Shown: one piece after another, positions 6,316-10,076 of the stretch
How positions within the stretch are numbered: the first letter of the stretch is position 1
Layout of the letters: each line of letters starts with the position of its first letter
NCBI GenBank assembly: GCA_027325115.1
Contig: DAHWFG010000257.1
Location: forward strand, 1 to 10,076
DNA: 10,076 nucleotides
Origin: JAKBCQ01 sp021807585
GTDB lineage: Bacteria > Planctomycetota > Planctomycetia > Isosphaerales > Isosphaeraceae
Reading direction: 5' to 3'
Notes under the pieces: model-generated
Databases searched by the model: none
What the model saw: the letters and a program-made list of their open reading frames with translations, nothing else
What the model was told of the DNA's origin: nothing
Program-made: the position numbers and the translations under genes

Positions 6316-7584
6316 ATGTGCAATTGTATACAATCGGCGCCGGCTTTGGCGCTCGCCCTCGCGCTCGCGGCGCCTGCGCGATCCGCCGAGCCCGCACAAA
6401 ACAGTACGTATACACATGTGCTGACAAGTTCGGCGCGAAACGTCAAGGTGGAAAGCCTTGATCTTCGATCGCGCGAGGCGACTCCCCAATGCCCGATCGA
6501 TTGGTCGATTAAAAAAATCACCCTCCGCGGCGGCAAGCAGGAGGGGGTCGACGTGATCGTGATCGATAACGGCAAGCTACAGGTCGCGATCTGCCCCACT
6601 CGCGGCATGGGGGTGCTTTGGGCGAAGCTCGGCGACGTTCGCCTCGGCTGGGATTCGCCGGTCAAAGAGATTGTCGACCCCCGCTATATCGACCTCCAAA
6701 GCCGCGGGGGGCTTGGTTGGCTTGAAGGCTTCAACGAATTCCTCTGCCGATGCGGCCTCGAATGGAGCGGACACCCCGGCGCCGATCGATTCATCAATAA
6801 TGTCGGAGACCCGGCGACGCTCGATTTGACTTTGCACGGAAAAATCGCCAACACCCCCGCGAGCGAGGTCGAAATCGCGGTCGATCGCAATCCTCCCTAT
6901 CGTATCCATATACGAGGACGTGTTGATGAACGCATGTTTTACGGACCCAAACTCGAGCTGACGACCGATCTCTCCACCGAGCCCGGATCAAACACGTTTC
7001 GAATTACGGATACGATCACCAATCAAGGCGCGGGCGAACAGGAATTTCAGATCCTCTATCACGTCAATTTCGGCAAGCCTTTGCTTGAGGAAGGGGCCGC
7101 TTTTCTCGCCCCGATCGATCGAATCTCCCCGTTCAACGCTCATGCCGCCGAGGGGCTCGCTCAATTCGACAAATACCCCGCGCCCGAACTCGGATTCATC
7201 GAACAGGTGTACAAAATCAAACCCGTCGCCGCCGCCGACGGACGCACGACGGCGCTGCTTACGAATTCGCGCGGCGATCGCGCCGCGTCGATCTCGTTTA
7301 ATATCAAAGAATTGCCTTATTTAACGTTGTGGAAGAACACGAACGCCGAACGCGAGGGTTACGTGACGGGGATCGAGCCGGGGACGAGTTTCCCTCACAA
7401 TCGGCGGGTCGAGCGCGCCCGCGGGCGCGTTCCCAAACTTTCCGCGGGGGCGAACCGATCGTTCGCGATCGATTACGCGGTGCATGTCGGAGAGGCCGAG
7501 GTCAAATCCGTCGCGGCTCGGATCGCGAAGATTCAAGGCGATCGCCGGCCGATCGTCGAAAAAGAACCCGAACCGATCGATTAA
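6316..7584 (+). CDS. DUF4432 family protein, aldose 1-epimerase-like, with signal peptide
   Basis: This 422-residue protein belongs to the DUF4432 family in the galactose mutarotase-like superfamily, sugar-binding beta-sandwich proteins. Family signatures are PTRGMG (94-99), RLGWDSPV, RGGLGWLEGFNE (130-141), CGLEW (146-150), LHGKIANTPA (around 173) and YHVNFGKPLLEEGA (around 248), with candidate catalytic or binding histidines at 174 and 249. The N-terminus is an Ala-Leu-rich signal sequence with likely cleavage after ARSA (Ala24), implying export. It lacks a clear basic n-region, which is unusual. ATG 6316 has GGAG (6303-6306) at nine bases; the upstream in-frame ATG 6214 would add 34 polar residues in front of the signal. 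A 166-bp AT-rich gap follows the transporter. Anomer interconversion or epimerisation of released sugars is inferred; the exact reaction is unknown. Confidence 0.85.
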   Translation: MCNCIQSAPALALALALAAPARSAEPAQNSTYTHVLTSSARNVKVESLDLRSREATPQCPIDWSIKKITLRGGKQEGVDVIVIDNGKLQVAICPTRGMGVLWAKLGDVRLGWDSPVKEIVDPRYIDLQSRGGLGWLEGFNEFLCRCGLEWSGHPGADRFINNVGDPATLDLTLHGKIANTPASEVEIAVDRNPPYRIHIRGRVDERMFYGPKLELTTDLSTEPGSNTFRITDTITNQGAGEQEFQILYHVNFGKPLLEEGAAFLAPIDRISPFNAHAAEGLAQFDKYPAPELGFIEQVYKIKPVAAADGRTTALLTNSRGDRAASISFNIKELPYLTLWKNTNAEREGYVTGIEPGTSFPHNRRVERARGRVPKLSAGANRSFAIDYAVHVGEAEVKSVAARIAKIQGDRRPIVEKEPEPID

Positions 7585-7707
7585 GCCGCGGAACGTCGTT
7601 TACAGATCGCGCCGCGAGAACGGTCGACGCGAGCCGCTCGCCGATCGGAATTCCCCGAGCTCGTCGGTGAGATTTCATTGAGACGCCATATAGATAAAGG
7701 GACAATC

Positions 7708-9891
7708 ATGCATATGCTAAAACGTTTCTTATTCGTGTTGATCGGCTGTGCGACGTGGATCTCGCTCGCGACCGCGGCCGAGGATCGACCGAACGTCGTC
7801 TTGGCCGATTTTGAATCGTCGACATACGGCGATTGGACGGTCGTCGGCGAAGCGTTCGGCGCGGGTCCGTCGGAAGGCGCCGAGCGGTGCCAGATGGCGG
7901 TGCTCTCATTTCACGGAAAACGCCTCGCGAACAGTTTTCACAACGGCGACGACACGAAGGGATCGATCGAATCGCCGTTTTTTACAATCAATCGTAAATA
8001 TCTAACATTTTTGGTCGGAGGGGGATTCGGGACGGCGTGCCGCGTCGAATTGACGATCGACGGAACCGTCGTCCGCAAGTATCCCGAAACGGCGAAGCCT
8101 GGAGGGAGCGAGGTCGTCGAGCCGGCGCGGTTCGACGTCGCCGAATTGGCGGGAAAAACGGCGCGAATCCGCATCGTCGATCAAGCCGAAGGGTCGTGGG
8201 GACATATTCTCGTCGATCAGATCGAACTCGCCGATCACGCTCCCTCGATCGTCGTCAACGCATCGCGTGATATTACTATTGAACATCCACTGTTATATAT
8301 ACCGGTAAAGAACGGCGCTTCGATGCGGCGTGTGACCGTGCTCCAAAACGGCGCGATTGTTCGATCGTTTGAAGTCGAGGCCGCCGACGGCGCCGCCGAT
8401 TGGAAGGCTCGTCTCGACGTCTCGCAATGGAAGGGTCAAACGCTCACAATTCGAATCGATAAATCGAGCGACGATTCGAGGTTCCTCACCGCGATCGACC
8501 AGGCCGACGGTTGGAAGGATTCCGCCGATCTTTACGACGAACCCCTCCGGCCGCAATTTCACTTCTCGCCGAAAAACGGCTGGAACAACGACCCCAACGG
8601 GCTCGTTTATTATCGCGGAGAATATCACATGTTCTTTCAATACAACCCTTATGGGGTGAATTGGGGGAACATGCATTGGGGGCATGCAATTAGTAAAGAT
8701 ATGATCCATTGGCGTGAGGAACCGATCGCGCTTTATCCCGACAAGCTCGGCGCGATGTTCTCGGGATCGGCGGTCGTCGATTGGAACGCGACGAGCGGAT
8801 TCGGGTCGACCGAGAATCCCCCCCTGATGCTCGTTTACACCGCGGCGAGCGCGAAGAGCGTTCAATGCCTCGCGTCGTCGGTCGATGGAATTCATTTCAA
8901 TAAATATCAAAATAATCCGATCATTAAGACGATCGGCGACGGAGGCGATCGCGACCCCAAAGTCTTCTGGCACGCGCCGACCCAAAAATGGGTGACGGCG
9001 CTTTATGTCGGCGTTCCGATCCCGGCGAAGGACGATCCGTCGAAAAAAGAAATCACGCATACGATTCATTTTCTGACGTCGACGAATCTGAAGGATTGGA
9101 CGATCACGGGAAAGACCGAGGGTTTTTTCGAGTGTCCCGACATGTTCCCGCTCGCGGTCGACGGCGACCCCAAGAACGTCAAATGGGTGCTCACCGCGGC
9201 CGATTCGGATTACATGCTCGGCGGGTTCGACGGGTCGACGTTCACCCCCGAAACTCCCAAGCTCAAAGGACATCGCGGCCGCGGGTTTTATGCGGCGCAG
9301 ACGTTTTCGGACATCCCCGCGACCGACGGTCGTCGGATCATGATCGGTTGGTTTCAAACCCGCTCGCCTGGCATGAATTTCAATCAATCGATGACGATAC
9401 CTCTTGATCTCAAATTGATCGGCACGCGAGAAGGTCCGAGATTGAGTTACACCCCCGCTCGCGAGATCGAAGCCTTGCGGGTCAAATCCAGTCGATTTGA
9501 TTCGTTTATGCTCAAACCGGGCGATCTGAACCCGACCGACGGATTTCGCGGCGAATTGATCGACGCGCGGATTGATTTTGAGCCGTTTGAAGCGGCCGAG
9601 GTCGATTTGAAAGTGCGCGGGGTGTCGATTCGGTACGATGTGAAGAAGGAGCGATTGTGGGTGAACGACGTCGACGCTCCCGCGCCGTTGCGCGGCGGCG
9701 GGCAGCGTCTGATCGTGCTCGCGGATCGGAACGGGGTCGAGATCTTCGCATCAGACGGTCTTTGTTATGTGCCGTTGGCGATCGCTCCCAAGGCCGACGA
9801 TCGCACGGTTTCGCTCGGCGTAATCGGCGGAACGGCCAAGATCGTTTCCGCCGAGATCCACGAGTTGAAACCGATTTGGCCGAAAAAATGA
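7708..9891 (+). CDS. GH32 fructan hydrolase (levanase/inulinase type) with N-terminal accessory modules
   Basis: This 727-residue exported enzyme should hydrolyse beta-fructosidic bonds in levan, inulin or sucrose-type substrates. A signal peptide covers residues 1-24 (cleavage likely after TAA). Residues 28-185 form a beta-rich module that I read as CBM-like; residues 188-275 resemble DUF4980, seen in Bacteroidetes levanases. The five-bladed GH32 propeller follows from about 283: WNNDPNG with nucleophile Asp295, FSGSAVVDW, the RDP motif with Asp416, and ECPDMFPL with acid/base Glu475. A C-terminal beta-sandwich (about 610-725) completes the family layout. All catalytic motifs are intact. ATG 7708 has AAAGGGA close upstream; ATG 7714 is an alternative. 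The gene is last in the cluster, 123 bp after the epimerase-like gene, and is followed by a strong terminator. Whether it is exo- or endo-acting cannot be told from motifs. Confidence 0.93.
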   Translation: MHMLKRFLFVLIGCATWISLATAAEDRPNVVLADFESSTYGDWTVVGEAFGAGPSEGAERCQMAVLSFHGKRLANSFHNGDDTKGSIESPFFTINRKYLTFLVGGGFGTACRVELTIDGTVVRKYPETAKPGGSEVVEPARFDVAELAGKTARIRIVDQAEGSWGHILVDQIELADHAPSIVVNASRDITIEHPLLYIPVKNGASMRRVTVLQNGAIVRSFEVEAADGAADWKARLDVSQWKGQTLTIRIDKSSDDSRFLTAIDQADGWKDSADLYDEPLRPQFHFSPKNGWNNDPNGLVYYRGEYHMFFQYNPYGVNWGNMHWGHAISKDMIHWREEPIALYPDKLGAMFSGSAVVDWNATSGFGSTENPPLMLVYTAASAKSVQCLASSVDGIHFNKYQNNPIIKTIGDGGDRDPKVFWHAPTQKWVTALYVGVPIPAKDDPSKKEITHTIHFLTSTNLKDWTITGKTEGFFECPDMFPLAVDGDPKNVKWVLTAADSDYMLGGFDGSTFTPETPKLKGHRGRGFYAAQTFSDIPATDGRRIMIGWFQTRSPGMNFNQSMTIPLDLKLIGTREGPRLSYTPAREIEALRVKSSRFDSFMLKPGDLNPTDGFRGELIDARIDFEPFEAAEVDLKVRGVSIRYDVKKERLWVNDVDAPAPLRGGGQRLIVLADRNGVEIFASDGLCYVPLAIAPKADDRTVSLGVIGGTAKIVSAEIHELKPIWPKK

Positions 9892-9902
9892 AGAGCCGAG
9901 CC

Positions 9903-9949
9903 CGAGCTTTGGATGTGCGTCATTCGCGCATCCGAAGCTCGTCGATTTT
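9903..9949 (+). terminator. Strong intrinsic terminator of the fructan cluster
   Basis: GAGCTTTGGATGTGCG (9904-9919) pairs over all 16 positions, two of them G-U, with 9925-9940 around a TCATT loop; C9903-G9941 extends the stem to 17 bp. TTTT follows at 9946-9949. It begins 11 bases past the GH32 stop, which marks the end of the transcript. Confidence 0.85.
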
Positions 9950-9990
9950 CCAGAAAAAACAATCGGCGCGGGAGACGACCAGGACAAAAC

Positions 9991-10014
9991 ATGCTTATAC
10001 AGTTACATAAGCAT
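9991..10014. repeat. Perfect 8-bp inverted repeat in AT-rich DNA past the terminator
   Basis: ATGCTTAT and ATAAGCAT are perfect inverted copies separated by ACAGTTAC. The flanking DNA (9950-10076) is AT-rich and without a gene, which fits a promoter/operator region of a gene beyond the right edge. The arm spacing suits a dimeric DNA-binding protein, but no such protein can be named. Confidence 0.4.
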
Positions 10015-10076
10015 AGCAAAGTAAAACATAACAATATACTACATATTCAGATAAATAAGTGTTGTTAATCACATAG

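Noticed and set aside
1..10076. Transposons, integrases, CRISPR arrays, tRNA or rRNA genes
   Set aside because: I saw no transposase or integrase motifs, no regularly spaced repeats of CRISPR type, and no tRNA or rRNA signature on either strand.

Overview
The window looks like a planctomycete (Planctomycetota) chromosome fragment. The main evidence is a DUF1559 protein with a textbook type IV pilin-like N-terminus and a C-terminal H-X9-DG motif, a gene family greatly expanded in that phylum. It is followed by a small glycine-rich putative lipoprotein. Codon use is GC-rich (many GATCG strings), while the intergenic gaps are AT-rich. I cannot assign a genus.

Layout. Positions 1-750 hold no gene I can support. 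They contain several inverted repeats and one copy of a 73-bp element (343-415). Positions 751-2448 carry the DUF1559 gene and the small lipoprotein gene, separated by three consecutive hairpins (1921-2016). A convergent gene at 2506-3621 on the minus strand encodes an AraR-like regulator with a GntR winged helix fused to a LacI-type sugar sensor. Its divergent promoter gap holds the second copy of the 73-bp element (3646-3718; 58 of 73 positions identical, no gaps). To the right lies a plus-strand cluster: a PfkB-family sugar kinase, probably fructokinase (3832-4737); an FHS/FucP-type sugar transporter overlapping it by ATGA (4734-6149); an exported DUF4432 aldose-epimerase-like protein (6316-7584); and an exported GH32 levanase/inulinase-type enzyme with two N-terminal accessory regions (7708-9891). 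A strong terminator follows (9903-9949), then AT-rich DNA with an inverted repeat that probably belongs to the next locus.

Taken together, the right part is a small fructan-utilisation locus. The exported GH32 enzyme would release fructose or short fructans outside the cytoplasm, the exported epimerase-like protein may act on the sugar products, the FucP-like permease would import the monosaccharide, and the kinase would phosphorylate it. The GntR-LacI protein is the likely sugar-responsive regulator.

The least expected feature is the 73-bp element. One copy lies against the regulator's start and the other in the gap upstream of the DUF1559/lipoprotein pair. Its edges are sharp, and in the one frame that stays open through the first copy every difference between the copies is non-synonymous, so it looks like conserved cis-regulatory DNA. 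It suggests that the pseudopilin-like protein and lipoprotein, or a gene just left of the window, belong to the same regulon as fructan use.
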